This document shows, piece after piece, positions 8,732 through 17,421 of a stretch of 64,000 nt of DNA. This DNA is from Pseudazoarcus sp963975885. GTDB lineage: Bacteria > Pseudomonadota > Gammaproteobacteria > Burkholderiales > Rhodocyclaceae. The first letter of the stretch is position 1. Each line of letters opens with the position of its first letter. The notes under the pieces are model-generated. The model did not search any database. It was not told the DNA's origin and worked only from the letters and a program-made list of their open reading frames with translations. The stretch is taken from the NCBI GenBank assembly GCA_963975885.1, contig CAXBIS010000002.1:202390-266389 (forward strand), written 5' to 3'. Both the position numbers and the translations under genes were made by a program.

Positions 8732-10068
8732 CACGACTCCCGCAACACGATCTCGCCGCGCAGGCTGTGCGGCAGCGCGGCGGTAATCGTTACATCGACG
8801 AACTGCCCGACCAGACGCGGGTTGCCCGGAAAGTTGACCACGCGGTTGTTGGCCGTGCGACCGGCCAGTTCGCCCTCGCCCTTCTTCGCCGGCCCCTCGA
8901 CCAGAATGCTCTGCACGCTTCCAACCATGGCTTCGCTGATCACCCGCGCCTGCTCCTCGATGCGCTTTTGCAAGCGCGCCAGCCACCGCAGCTTGGTGGT
9001 CTGCGGCACCGGGTCTTCAAGGTCGGCGGCCGGCGTGCCCGGCCGAGCGCTGTAGACGAAGCTGAACGAGGCGTCGAAGCCGACATCGTCGATGAGCTGC
9101 ATGGTCTTTTCAAAATCATCCTCGGTCTCGCCCGGGAAACCGACGATGAAGTCCGACGACAACGAAAGGTCCGGGCGCACTGCCCGCAACTTGCGGATCA
9201 GCGACTTGTACTCGATCACTGTGTAACCACGCTTCATCGCCGCCAGCACGCGGTCGGACCCGCTCTGCACGGGCAGGTGCAGATGACTGACCAGCTTCGG
9301 GATCTTCGCGTAGGCATCGATCACGCGCTGCGTCATCTCGCGAGGGTGGGACGTGGTGTAGCGCAGACGCTCGATGCCCGGCACTTCGGCCACGCACTCG
9401 AGCAGAAAGGCGAAGTCGCCCTGCTCATCACCGCCCTTGGCGATCGGCCCGCGCCAGGCATTGACGTTCTGCCCCAGCAGCGTGATCTCACTGACGCCTT
9501 GCTGAGCCAGCCCGGCGATCTCGGTCAGGATGTCGTCGAGCGGACGCGATACTTCCTCGCCGCGCGTGTAGGGCACGACGCAGAAACTGCAGTATTTGGA
9601 ACAGCCTTCCATGATCGATACGAAAGCGCTCGCCCCATCCACGCGCGGCGGCGGGAGGTTGTCGAACTTCTCGATCTCGGGAAACGTGATGTCGACCTGC
9701 GAGCGCCCGCTGCGGCGGCGCTCGGCGATGAGCGCAGGCAAGCGGTGCAGCGTCTGCGGCCCGAACACCAGATCCACGAACGGCGCGCGCGTAACGATCG
9801 CCTCGCCTTCCTGACTGGCCACACAGCCACCCACGCCGATGATCAGATCCGGGCGCGCCTGCTTGAGATGCCTTACCCGCCCGAGATCGTGAAACACCCG
9901 CTCCTGCGCCTTCTCACGCACCGAACAGGTATTGAACAGGATCACATCCGCCTCTTCCGGGTCGTCGGTCTTGACCAGGCCCTCGCCGGCCCCGAGCACG
10001 TCGGCCATCTTGTCCGAGTCGTACTCGTTCATCTGGCAGCCGAAGGTGCGGATGTACAGTTTTTTCAT
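8731..10068 (-). CDS. miaB: tRNA-2-methylthio-N6-dimethylallyladenosine synthase
   Basis: A 445-aa radical-SAM methylthiotransferase modifying A37 of tRNAs that read UNN codons. The N-terminal [4Fe-4S] cysteines are in TFGCQMNEYDSD, FNTCSVRE and GVGGCVAS; the radical-SAM cluster is CSKYCSFC; a TRAM domain closes the C-terminus. It is the promoter-proximal gene of the minus-strand operon and diverges from the tRNA gene; the 17 bp beyond its ATG lead directly into the tRNA promoter region. Confidence 0.95.
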   Translation of the reverse strand: MKKLYIRTFGCQMNEYDSDKMADVLGAGEGLVKTDDPEEADVILFNTCSVREKAQERVFHDLGRVRHLKQARPDLIIGVGGCVASQEGEAIVTRAPFVDLVFGPQTLHRLPALIAERRRSGRSQVDITFPEIEKFDNLPPPRVDGASAFVSIMEGCSKYCSFCVVPYTRGEEVSRPLDDILTEIAGLAQQGVSEITLLGQNVNAWRGPIAKGGDEQGDFAFLLECVAEVPGIERLRYTTSHPREMTQRVIDAYAKIPKLVSHLHLPVQSGSDRVLAAMKRGYTVIEYKSLIRKLRAVRPDLSLSSDFIVGFPGETEDDFEKTMQLIDDVGFDASFSFVYSARPGTPAADLEDPVPQTTKLRWLARLQKRIEEQARVISEAMVGSVQSILVEGPAKKGEGELAGRTANNRVVNFPGNPRLVGQFVDVTITAALPHSLRGEIVLRES

Positions 10069-10085
10069 CAGTTCGATCGTGTTGC

Positions 10086-10115
10086 TTGACGTTGAGTTTG
10101 GACTACCGCTATATT
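10086..10115 (+). promoter_or_regulatory. Sigma70-type promoter of the tRNA gene
   Basis: TTGACG (10086-10091) and TATATT (10110-10115) are separated by 18 nt. The expected start falls about 6 nt before the mature tRNA 5' end. This is one of the best consensus matches in the window and suits a highly expressed tRNA. Confidence 0.7.
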
Positions 10116-10127
10116 AGCAGGCTTGTC

Positions 10128-10204
10128 GGTGATGTAGCTCAGACGGTTAGAGCGATGGATTCATAACCCATAGGTCGGCGGTTCGATTCCGCCCATCACC
10201 ACCA
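10128..10204 (+). tRNA. tRNA-Met (CAU), elongator type
   Basis: A complete 77-nt cloverleaf with CCA encoded. The acceptor is GGTGATG/CATCACC with discriminator A, D stem GCTC/GAGC, T stem GGCGG/CCGCC with loop TTCGATT, and anticodon CAT at 10162-10164 in the loop TTCATAA. A paired G1-C72 and the lack of three G-C pairs in the anticodon stem argue against initiator tRNA. A tRNA-Ile2 whose C34 becomes lysidine cannot be excluded from sequence alone. The last anticodon-stem pair (A31, 10159, with C39, 10167) is a mismatch. Confidence 0.9.
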
Positions 10205-10214
10205 TGACACGAGG

Positions 10215-10249
10215 AAAGCCGCTGATCCGAAAGGGTCGGCGGCTTTTTT
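10215..10249 (+). terminator. Intrinsic terminator after the tRNA
   Basis: An uninterrupted 14-bp stem with two G-U pairs, capped by a GAAA tetraloop and followed by a T6 run, lies 10 nt after the tRNA CCA end. Confidence 0.88.
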
Positions 10250-10395
10250 CATTTTCAGCGGGTCGAGGGTGCCGCACGGTTGCAAACCACCGCTCCAGCT
10301 CTTGCCACGAAACAGCGTATCACTTCCGCAGTCACCTGCCTGAGGACTGAGATCTCATCATCGGCCAGAGCGACCAGAAGGCAGTATCAGGACGT

Positions 10396-10420
10396 AAAAA
10401 AGCCCGGTCGCCCGGGCTTT
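10396..10420 (-). terminator. Intrinsic terminator of the cold-shock gene
   Basis: Read on the minus strand, AAGCCCGG and CCGGGCTT form a stem with a 4-nt loop, followed by a T6 run, 25 nt beyond the cold-shock stop codon. Confidence 0.85.
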
Positions 10421-10444
10421 CCTGCATCCTGCTACGCGCTGAAC

Positions 10445-10648
10445 TCAGGCGGGCTGGATGTTTGCTGCTTGCTTGCCTTTCGGGCCATTGACGACGTCGA
10501 AAGACACAGCCTGGTTTTCTGCGAGGCTCTTGAAGCCGCCGCCCTGGATCGCGGAGAAGTGCGCGAAAAGGTCGTCACCGCCATCAGACGGGGTGATGAA
10601 ACCAAAACCTTTTGCGTCGTTGAACCACTTTACGGTACCTGTTGCCAT
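10445..10648 (-). CDS. Cold-shock domain protein (CspA family)
   Basis: A 67-aa single-OB-fold RNA/DNA-binding protein. RNP1 (KGFGFI, from K13) and RNP2 (DLFAHF) are intact, as is the N-terminal TGTVKWFNDAKGFGF signature. Family members melt mRNA structure in the cold or serve as general RNA chaperones. A candidate promoter lies about 140-165 bp upstream, giving a 5' leader of roughly 130 nt, as expected for cold-regulated csp genes; whether this one is cold-induced cannot be seen. Confidence 0.95.
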   Translation of the reverse strand: MATGTVKWFNDAKGFGFITPSDGGDDLFAHFSAIQGGGFKSLAENQAVSFDVVNGPKGKQAANIQPA

Positions 10649-10785
10649 GATTGCTTCCTTGCAATGATTGGTGATGGACGAAATGTCCGATAACGAGGAT
10701 CAAGGCGAGAAGCTGACTAACCAAGTTGCCGTTTTGAGGCTGCTTCGCTGCTGCTACTGACGTTCTTCATACACCCGCTGCGCGC

Positions 10786-10814
10786 AGTATCCAGACGCGG
10801 CGGGAAAATAGCAA
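10786..10814 (-). promoter_or_regulatory. Candidate csp promoter with UP-like element
   Basis: On the minus strand TTGCTA and GATACT are 17 nt apart, and the stretch just upstream (about 10820-10840) is an A/T tract resembling an UP element. It predicts a long untranslated leader of about 130 nt before the csp ATG. I found no clear cold box in that leader. Confidence 0.5.
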
Positions 10815-10859
10815 GAACTATCTGAAAATAAATAAAAATCAGCTTGCACGCGGAGCGCC

Positions 10860-11027
10860 CTACTCTTCCTTTTTCTTGAACGACTCGTAGAACTCTATTG
10901 CGGCCAGGGAGACGCCGATCAACGCAACGACGACCAGCGACACCTCCTTGATCTGAATGATTGGAGGCAGAAGGAATCCGATCAGCAAACCCAGCCCCAC
11001 GAAGCCGGCGATCAACTTGTACAACAT
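10860..11027 (-). CDS. 55-aa small membrane protein
   Basis: Two hydrophobic helices (about residues 4-23 and 29-47) are joined by a short PPIIQIKE linker, with a basic/acidic tail FKKKEE. The ATG at 11027 has AGGAG about 8 nt upstream; longer readings of the frame are Arg-rich shadow sequence. It follows the amidase on the same strand by 23 bp and may be the last gene of the TRAP/amidase operon. I do not recognise a family. Confidence 0.65.
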   Translation of the reverse strand: MLYKLIAGFVGLGLLIGFLLPPIIQIKEVSLVVVALIGVSLAAIEFYESFKKKEE

Positions 11028-11050
11028 GTCAGGTTCTCCTCGTAGGCTCG

Positions 11051-12376
11051 TCAGGCGAGCGTAGTCAGCAGCCAGCGTGCAGTGCGCAGCAGGCGCGCGT
11101 CGTCGCCGACACGACCGACCAGTTGCACGCCTACCGGCAGGCCGTTGCTGGCGGTCAGCAGCGGCAGGTTGATCGCGGGCATGCCGCAAAAGGTCCACAA
11201 AGTGCAGAACTGCGGACTACCGGTGGACTCCAGCCCCTGCGGTGCGGGTCCGAACGCAGAAGGCGTGATGATCGCGTCGAAGCGGTCGAAGATTTCGTCG
11301 AGAGACTCGGTGAGCGGATCGATGCGCGCCGCGGCACGCCGGTAGTCGACGACGGTGACGGCTCGCCCGCGCTCGATCTGCTCGCGCAGACTGGCCGACA
11401 TGCGCTCCTTGCCGGTCTCGTAGTCACCCTCGTAGCTGGCCGCGATATCCGCTTCCATGATGGTCTTGTGCCATTCGAGCACCTGGGCCGAGGATGCGGG
11501 CAACTCGAACTCGCCGATGCGATCGGAAAGGTGTTCGATCAGCTCGCTGAAACCTTCCCTGGCATCCGCATCAAGCTCGTCCCACCACGGTGTGCGCACC
11601 AGCGAGAGCGTGGGCGGCAGCGGCGGCTCTTCCTCGCACACGCGCAGCAACGGTGGCGTACTGCGCGGACGCATGCCCTTCTGGTGCGCGTCGTAAGCCG
11701 ACAAGGTCTCACCGAGCAGCGCCAGATCTTCGACCGTGCGCGCAAAACATCCCGGCTGATCGAGCAGTTCCGACTGCGCGAGAATGCCGCGGCAAGACAC
11801 CGTACCCCGCGTCGGCTTGAAGCCGAACACCCCGCAATAGGCCGCCGGGCGGATCACCGAACCGTTGGTCTGCGTACCCAGCGCCAGCGGCACCATGCCC
11901 GCCGCCACCGCCGCGGCCGACCCGCTGGACGAGCCGCCCGGCGTATGCTCGGAGTTGTGCGGATTGCGCGTCTTTCCCGGACTGTAGGTGGCCATTTCGG
12001 TGGTCACGGTCTTGCCCAGGATGATCGCGCCGGCCGCACGCAAGGCATCGACGATCTTGGCGTCCTGCCACGGCCTGCGGCCGGAGTGCAGTACCGTGCC
12101 GTCTTCGGTCGGCATGTCGAGGGTATCGATGATGTCCTTGATGCCCACCGGCACGCCGTGGAGCGGCCCGGTGGGCTTTCCCTCGCTGCGATGCTTGTCC
12201 GCTTCGCGCGCCTGGGTCAGTGCATGTTCGGGATCGAGGTGCGACCAGGCCTGCACCTCGGGCTCTCGCGCCTCGATCTGCGCGAGGCACGCTTTCACCA
12301 CGTCCTCCGAACTGAACACGCCGTCACGAATCCCCTGTGCAGCCTGACGGGCGGTCAACCAATTAAGTCCTTCCAT
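11051..12376 (-). CDS. Amidase signature family hydrolase
   Basis: A 441-aa amidase. The Ser-cisSer-Lys machinery is visible: K80 in GVPVGIKD, the Ser-rich GGSSSGSAAA loop from 147, and the nucleophile S173 in TNGSVIRP. I use the ATG at 12376, with GAGG upstream, instead of a TTG at 12394 that overlaps the preceding stop. It is encoded directly behind a complete TRAP transporter, so it probably hydrolyses an amide brought in by that transporter, or processes a related nitrogenous carboxylate. The substrate cannot be named; GatA is unlikely without gatB/gatC. Confidence 0.85.
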   Translation of the reverse strand: MEGLNWLTARQAAQGIRDGVFSSEDVVKACLAQIEAREPEVQAWSHLDPEHALTQAREADKHRSEGKPTGPLHGVPVGIKDIIDTLDMPTEDGTVLHSGRRPWQDAKIVDALRAAGAIILGKTVTTEMATYSPGKTRNPHNSEHTPGGSSSGSAAAVAAGMVPLALGTQTNGSVIRPAAYCGVFGFKPTRGTVSCRGILAQSELLDQPGCFARTVEDLALLGETLSAYDAHQKGMRPRSTPPLLRVCEEEPPLPPTLSLVRTPWWDELDADAREGFSELIEHLSDRIGEFELPASSAQVLEWHKTIMEADIAASYEGDYETGKERMSASLREQIERGRAVTVVDYRRAAARIDPLTESLDEIFDRFDAIITPSAFGPAPQGLESTGSPQFCTLWTFCGMPAINLPLLTASNGLPVGVQLVGRVGDDARLLRTARWLLTTLA

Positions 12377-12390
12377 ATCGTTGTCGAGCC

Positions 12391-13743
12391 TCAATTTCCG
12401 TAAAACAGGTCCGGCAACCAGTACACCAGCTGCGGGAAGATATAAACCAGCGCCATCGACAGGAACACCAGCATCAGGAACGGCATGCAGCCCTTGAAGA
12501 TCTCGACCAGTTCGATGCTTCCCCTGGGCACGACTCCTTTGAGGTAGTACGCGGCCATGGCCATGGGCGGTGTCAGGAACGATGTCTGCAGGTTAAGCGC
12601 GATCAGGATACCGAAGAACAGTGGGTCGACATCGAAGTACGGCAGCAGCGGCAGGAAGATCGGAACGAAGATGATGATGATCTCGCTCCACTCCAGCGGC
12701 CAACCCAGGATGAAGATGATGAGCTGGGCCAGCAGCAGGAAGGTAATGGTGTTCAGATCCAGCCCCAGCACGAACTCCTTGATCAGGTGCTCGCCACCGA
12801 GGTAGGAGAACACCGACGAGAAGGTCCAGGAACCGACGAACAGCCAGCACACCATCGCAGTCGTTCGCGCAGTCAGGAACACCGCTTCCTTGAGCCGGTT
12901 CCAGGTCATCGCCCGGTAGGCCGTGGCCAGCAGCGCGGCACCGGCAGCACCAATGGCAGCCGCCTCGGTCGGTGTCGCCAACCCGAACAGGATGGAGCCC
13001 AGAACGGCGAGGATCAGTGTCGCCAGCGGCACGACTGCCTGCAACATCAGCAGGATGACCTGCAACACGGACACCCCTTCCGTATCCTCACGCGAGAGCT
13101 TGGGCGCCAGTGAAGGATTGATCACCACGCGCGAGATGATGTAGGCCCCGTACAGGCTCGCAAGCAACATGCCCGGAATCAGCGCCGCCGCATACAGCTT
13201 GACGACCGATACGCCTGCGGTCGCGCTGTAGACAATCAGCATGATGGACGGCGGGATCAGGATCCCCAGCGTCCCGCCGGCCGCAATCACACCTGCCGAG
13301 AGCTTCTTGTCATAGCCCGCCTTGATCATCGCAGGAAAGGCCAGCAAGCCCATCAGCGTAACCACCGCGCCGACGATGCCGGTGGCGGTCGCGAACATCG
13401 CGCAGGTCGCCAGCGCGGCGATCGCCATCGAGCCGGGAACGAAGCGGAATGCCAACTGCAGGCTGAAGAACAGGCGGTCGAGGATGTTCGCCCGCTCGAC
13501 CATATATCCCATGAACAGGAACAACGGTATCGCAGTGAGCACGTCGTTGCCCATGACGCTGAAGGTATTCTGCGTGAGCAGATAGAACACCCGGTTGTCG
13601 AAGAAGGCCTGGTCCGGCGTGAAATACGCGTAATAGCCGAAACCCACGCCCATCGCGATCAGCGTGAAGGCGATCGGGAAGCCCAGCAGAATGATGAAAA
13701 TGAACGCCCCCAACATCAGGATGGCGACTTGGGGATCCGTCAT
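12391..13743 (-). CDS. TRAP transporter large permease (DctM/FcbT3 type)
   Basis: A 450-aa, roughly 12-TM permease of the tripartite ATP-independent periplasmic type, which drives solute uptake with a Na+ gradient. It has the DctM-type N-terminus (FIILLGFPIAFTLIAMGVGF), and the C-terminal QTSFLTPPMAMAAYYLKGV is typical of the mannitol/chloroaromatic (COG4664) branch. It overlaps the small-permease stop by 4 bp (ATGA). Confidence 0.93.
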   Translation of the reverse strand: MTDPQVAILMLGAFIFIILLGFPIAFTLIAMGVGFGYYAYFTPDQAFFDNRVFYLLTQNTFSVMGNDVLTAIPLFLFMGYMVERANILDRLFFSLQLAFRFVPGSMAIAALATCAMFATATGIVGAVVTLMGLLAFPAMIKAGYDKKLSAGVIAAGGTLGILIPPSIMLIVYSATAGVSVVKLYAAALIPGMLLASLYGAYIISRVVINPSLAPKLSREDTEGVSVLQVILLMLQAVVPLATLILAVLGSILFGLATPTEAAAIGAAGAALLATAYRAMTWNRLKEAVFLTARTTAMVCWLFVGSWTFSSVFSYLGGEHLIKEFVLGLDLNTITFLLLAQLIIFILGWPLEWSEIIIIFVPIFLPLLPYFDVDPLFFGILIALNLQTSFLTPPMAMAAYYLKGVVPRGSIELVEIFKGCMPFLMLVFLSMALVYIFPQLVYWLPDLFYGN

Positions 13744-14372
13744 TTGCTTGCTCCCGTGCTGTCATTGAGCCGCCCCGAGGCGCCCGCTTCGATTTCCTGG
13801 CCGTGCTCGCGTGCATCCTTGAGCACGGCGGCTTCCATCTCCTCCACGTCGTGCAGCCGCTCGGGCCAGGCGCCGGTCTTCAGACACACGATGCAGCGCA
13901 ATACCTCTGCAATTCCCTGCAGGAACAGCAACGCGGCGGCTGCCGGAATCACCATCTTGAGTTGCCAGATGGGCACGCTCACCGGGCTGTAGACACTGCG
14001 CTCCACGATGCGCAGCGACTCAAAGCCGTAGGCCCAGCCGGAGATGCACAGCGCGGTCACGCCGGGGAAGAAGAAGAGGATGTAGAGCACCAGTTCGAGA
14101 CCGCCCTGCACGCGCGGCGGCATCAGACGGTAGAACACGTCGCCACGCACATGGGCGCCGCGCGAGAGTGCATAGGCGCCGGCCATCATGAACAACGCGC
14201 CGTAGAGCATGTAGCTCAGGTCATAGGACCAACTGGTCGGGTCGTTGAGAACGTACCGGACGAAAACTTCAAAGGAGGTGCCCAGCGTCAGTACGACGAT
14301 GCACCATGCAAAGGCATGGCCGACCGACTTGGATATCTGGTCGATGCCATGCAGCAGGGACTGGATCAACAT
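13740..14372 (-). CDS. TRAP transporter small permease (DctQ/FcbT2 type)
   Basis: A 210-aa protein with four predicted membrane helices and the DctQ core (TSWSYDLSYMLYGALFMMAG, then YALSRGAHVRGDVFY). It forms the membrane complex with the large permease. The hydrophilic C-terminal 35 residues, rich in Glu and Ala, are longer than usual. It lies 67 bp downstream of the binding-protein gene and is translationally coupled to the large permease. Confidence 0.92.
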   Translation of the reverse strand: MLIQSLLHGIDQISKSVGHAFAWCIVVLTLGTSFEVFVRYVLNDPTSWSYDLSYMLYGALFMMAGAYALSRGAHVRGDVFYRLMPPRVQGGLELVLYILFFFPGVTALCISGWAYGFESLRIVERSVYSPVSVPIWQLKMVIPAAAALLFLQGIAEVLRCIVCLKTGAWPERLHDVEEMEAAVLKDAREHGQEIEAGASGRLNDSTGASK

Positions 14373-14439
14373 TCAGTGCCGCTCCGGGAGACACGGCGGC
14401 AGGCCGGAACCCGCCGCCGTGTTGATGCGAGATGCCCGA

Positions 14440-15588
14440 TCAGAAGCCGAGCTTGCCGAAGATGTGCTCGTAAGCGGCCTTGTAATCGGCGTTGTTGAAG
14501 AAGTGGTAGTAGCCGACACGCTCGGCCCAGTTCTTCTGCGACTCCCAGACCTTGGCAAACATCGGATCCTCGGCGACGAGCTTCGCCGTCACCGTGTCCC
14601 AGGCCTTGATCTGCGCGTCGAAGATGTCCTGCGGCGTGCGGATGATGTTGACCTTGTCCTCGTCGCGCAACTTCACGAGGTCGGACGAGTACAGATCCAT
14701 CGCCAGCGCATAGTTGGCGGTCGAAGCCGCCTCGGCGCCGTACTTCAGGATGGCCTTCAGGTCGTTCGGGAGCGCCTCGTACTTCTTCTTGTTGAAGATG
14801 ATCTCGAAGAACTCCATGGACTGGTGGTAGCTGCCCATCATGTAGTTCTTGGCCACGTCCTGGGCACCGAAACGACGGTCCGAGGTCGGGTTGTTGAACT
14901 CGAAGGCATCGATCACGCCGCGCTCCATCGCCGGCACGATCTCGCCGCCCGGAAGCTGGGTAACGCGCATGCCCAGTTCCTGCATCAGGTCGGCAGCCAG
15001 ACCCACGGTGCGGTACTTGAAGCCGTTCAGGTCGGCGGCCGACTTGACCGGATTCTTGAACCAGCCCAGCGGCTGCGTCGGCATCGGCATCGCGAAGAAA
15101 CCGACCACGTCCAGCCCGAGCTTCTTGACCAGCTCGTTGTAGAAGACCGTGCCTTCCTTGTGGATCCACGCCAGCGTCTGCGCGGCGTCGCAACCACTCA
15201 CCGGACCGGAACCGAAGAGCGAAGCGACCTTGCTCTTGCCGTACCAGTACACGGCGACCTGGTGGCCGGCGTCGATCACGCCCTTGGACGTCGCATCCAT
15301 GACCTCGAACGGCTTGACCACCGAGCCACCGACCAGATAGTCGATGCGCATGCGGCCTTCGGCCATTTCATTGACGCGCTTGACGTACTCCTCGGCCATC
15401 TCGTTGAAGACGTCTTTCGCGCCCCAAGCGCCCTGCATCTTCAGCACGACGGGCGACTGTGCCACCGAGATCATCGGAAAACCGGTGATCGCAGCGCCAG
15501 CCGCACCGACAGATGCCGTCGTCAGAAACTTGCGACGCGACGGCTTGCTGACGGCTGCGGACTCACTTTTCTTGACTTCGTTCTCCAT
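14440..15588 (-). CDS. TRAP substrate-binding protein, Tat-exported
   Basis: A 382-aa periplasmic solute receptor. A twin-arginine signal (SRRKFL, R18-R19, then a hydrophobic Ala/Gly run) replaces the Sec signal usual for DctP. The body (WYGKSKVASLFGSGPVSG, GGEIVPAMERGVIDAFEFNN) matches the FcbT1/mannitol-chloroaromatic subgroup (COG4663), which binds organic acids with help from a conserved Arg. The ATG at 15588 has AGGAGG 8 nt upstream and sets the start; the frame is open much further 5' but reads as noise. First gene of the transporter-amidase operon. Confidence 0.92.
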   Translation of the reverse strand: MENEVKKSESAAVSKPSRRKFLTTASVGAAGAAITGFPMISVAQSPVVLKMQGAWGAKDVFNEMAEEYVKRVNEMAEGRMRIDYLVGGSVVKPFEVMDATSKGVIDAGHQVAVYWYGKSKVASLFGSGPVSGCDAAQTLAWIHKEGTVFYNELVKKLGLDVVGFFAMPMPTQPLGWFKNPVKSAADLNGFKYRTVGLAADLMQELGMRVTQLPGGEIVPAMERGVIDAFEFNNPTSDRRFGAQDVAKNYMMGSYHQSMEFFEIIFNKKKYEALPNDLKAILKYGAEAASTANYALAMDLYSSDLVKLRDEDKVNIIRTPQDIFDAQIKAWDTVTAKLVAEDPMFAKVWESQKNWAERVGYYHFFNNADYKAAYEHIFGKLGF

Positions 15589-16032
15589 TGATGCACTCCT
15601 CCTTGTAGGTACCACAAACAGTGCTTCGGTCATCATTCGCTCCGACGCCCGGCCGGAACGCCTGATTCGGGCTCTTGCGTCGACATCCGGTACACCGGCA
15701 GCAGCCTGTAACGGCCATCTTGTGGCACCGGCATCGTCGGTGGAACGAAACACGCGCCCACCGCAGCTCGACGTGAGCAGCGTATTCCCACGCACCGAAG
15801 TGAAACAATTGTGGATATCGCGGACAGCGCCGGAATTGCTTTTGCGGCTGACGCGGACCCGGAGTGAATGATTGGCGCCGCGCAGAACCTCTTGACCTGC
15901 CCCACGCTTCATTCGGAACACTGTGATGCCACCGCCACGCGAACAAGGATCCGGGCAGGCTGTGCCAGATGCTGAACAAGGCTCCCGGCAATGCCGCTGG
16001 TCTTCTCCGATGTTCCCGCACAACGCCAGCCC
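15589..16032. other. Intergenic region, no gene seen
   Basis: 444 bp between the TRAP receptor start and the 3' end of the DMT exporter, both on the minus strand. It must hold the promoter of the TRAP operon. I found no convincing coding frame, intrinsic terminator, sigma54 box or RNA gene. Confidence 0.5.
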
Positions 16033-16914
16033 CTAGCGGCGCCGCGACACCAACCAGCTCAACAGAAACAAGGCGCCGGCGATCAACACCATGCCGACGC
16101 CTTCGGCCAGGCTTGGCTGCTCGCCCAGTTCAATCCATGCCGAGAGCACACCGACGGCCGGCACCGCCAGCGACGACAAGCCCGCCATGCCGGCCGACAG
16201 ACGGTCGAGCACGAACAGCCACAGCAACCATGCCAGCGCCGTGGCGAGAATCGCGTTGTAGGCCAGGGCGCCGATGAAATACGGCGTCGGATCGATGGGG
16301 CGCGATGGCAGCAGCCAGGCAACCACCGCCAGCACGAGGGCGCCGAACAGCATCTGCCAGGCCGTCAACGAGACCAGATCGAGCCGCACCCGTGCACGCA
16401 GGCGCTTGGCGTAGATTGCAGCCGAGGCCCATACGACGCTCGCCAGCAGCGCAATCGCGTTCGACATGAGGCTCGCCTGCACGCTCCACGGCTCGAGCAC
16501 GAATACCAGCCCCAGCGCCGCCATCGCCACCGCCACCCACTGCAGGCCGCGTACCCGCTCGCCGAGAAAGGCCCAGGCCATCGGCAGCAACCAGAACGGC
16601 ATCACGTACACCAGTACCGCCGTCTTGCCGGCGCCACCATGCACCAGCGCGAGCTGGATCAGCACGCTGAAGGCCCCGCATTGCAGCAGGCCGAGCAAGA
16701 TCGTCGGCCCCAGCGCGACGGGCCGCAGCGGCATGCGCCGCAACAGCATCAGCCCAAACAGCGCGACCGTGCCGAAGATCACCCGCAGCGCGGTGAAGTC
16801 GACCGGGTCGGCAAACTGCAGTACCTTCTTCATCACGACCCAGTTGTAGCCCCAGATCAGCGACAACAGCACGAATGCCGCCACCGCCGGCCAGGCGCGA
16901 TGCGCGCCGCTCAT
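16033..16914 (-). CDS. EamA/DMT-family exporter
   Basis: A 293-aa protein made of two EamA repeats, about ten TM helices in all (first repeat starting AAFVLLSLIWGYNWVVMKKVL, second near ASVVWASAAIYAKRL). Members of the drug/metabolite transporter superfamily export amino acids and other metabolites. Substrate unknown. It diverges from the TerB-like gene with only 38 bp between starts. Confidence 0.87.
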   Translation of the reverse strand: MSGAHRAWPAVAAFVLLSLIWGYNWVVMKKVLQFADPVDFTALRVIFGTVALFGLMLLRRMPLRPVALGPTILLGLLQCGAFSVLIQLALVHGGAGKTAVLVYVMPFWLLPMAWAFLGERVRGLQWVAVAMAALGLVFVLEPWSVQASLMSNAIALLASVVWASAAIYAKRLRARVRLDLVSLTAWQMLFGALVLAVVAWLLPSRPIDPTPYFIGALAYNAILATALAWLLWLFVLDRLSAGMAGLSSLAVPAVGVLSAWIELGEQPSLAEGVGMVLIAGALFLLSWLVSRRR

Positions 16915-16952
16915 CGTGCCCTCATTTCAGCCACGCCCGTAGAACGAAAACC

Positions 16953-17420
16953 ATGCTCAAGACCCTCAAGGAACTCTTCGACAACGCGCTCGACCCCGGC
17001 ATGAACCTGCCCAGCGAGCGCGGCGAACACAGCCTGCAACTGGCCACGGCGGTGCTGCTGGTGGAAGTCATGCGCGCCGACACCGATCTGCGCGAGGACG
17101 AACGCGATACGGCCATCGCCGCGCTGCGCGAGAAATTCGACCTCTCCGACGACGAGGTCGCGCGCTTGATGGAACTCGCGCACGAGACCTCGGAGAACGC
17201 CTACGACTATCACCGCTTCACCTCCGAGATTGTTCGCCGTTGCGACATGGCGCGCCGGGTGCGCATCATCGAATACATGTGGCAGGTGGCCTGGGCCGAT
17301 GGCCACCTGTCCGCGCACGAAAACCACCTGATGCGCAAGGTCGCCAGCCTGCTCTACATCTCGCATGCCGACTACGTCGGCGCCAAGGCTCGCGCGCGCT
17401 CGGCCACAGGCGCCGATTGA
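16953..17420 (+). CDS. TerB-like (tellurite-resistance/DUF533-like) protein
   Basis: A 155-aa acidic, all-helical cytosolic protein. The repeated pattern of acidic helices (MRADTDLREDERDTAI and AWADGHLSAHENHLMRKVA) is the TerB fold, whose members bind divalent metal through acidic residues. TerB_N/DUF533-type singletons occur widely without a ter operon, so a tellurite role should not be assumed. The ATG at 16953 fits the family N-terminus. It ends 1 bp before the convergent small membrane protein. Confidence 0.8.
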   Translation: MLKTLKELFDNALDPGMNLPSERGEHSLQLATAVLLVEVMRADTDLREDERDTAIAALREKFDLSDDEVARLMELAHETSENAYDYHRFTSEIVRRCDMARRVRIIEYMWQVAWADGHLSAHENHLMRKVASLLYISHADYVGAKARARSATGAD

Positions 17421-17421
17421 T

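Noticed and set aside
10128..10204. Initiator tRNA-fMet
   Set aside because: G1 pairs with C72 and the anticodon stem lacks the three G-C pairs of initiator tRNA.
11051..12376. GatA subunit of the amidotransferase
   Set aside because: It is linked to a TRAP transporter and no gatB or gatC is seen; the generic amidase family fits better.
15589..16023. Upstream extension of the TRAP receptor frame
   Set aside because: The ATG at 15588 has an excellent ribosome-binding site and begins a twin-arginine signal; the preceding translation shows no family similarity.
16953..17420. Tellurite-resistance determinant
   Set aside because: A lone TerB-like domain without terA/C/D/Z neighbours does not support that function.
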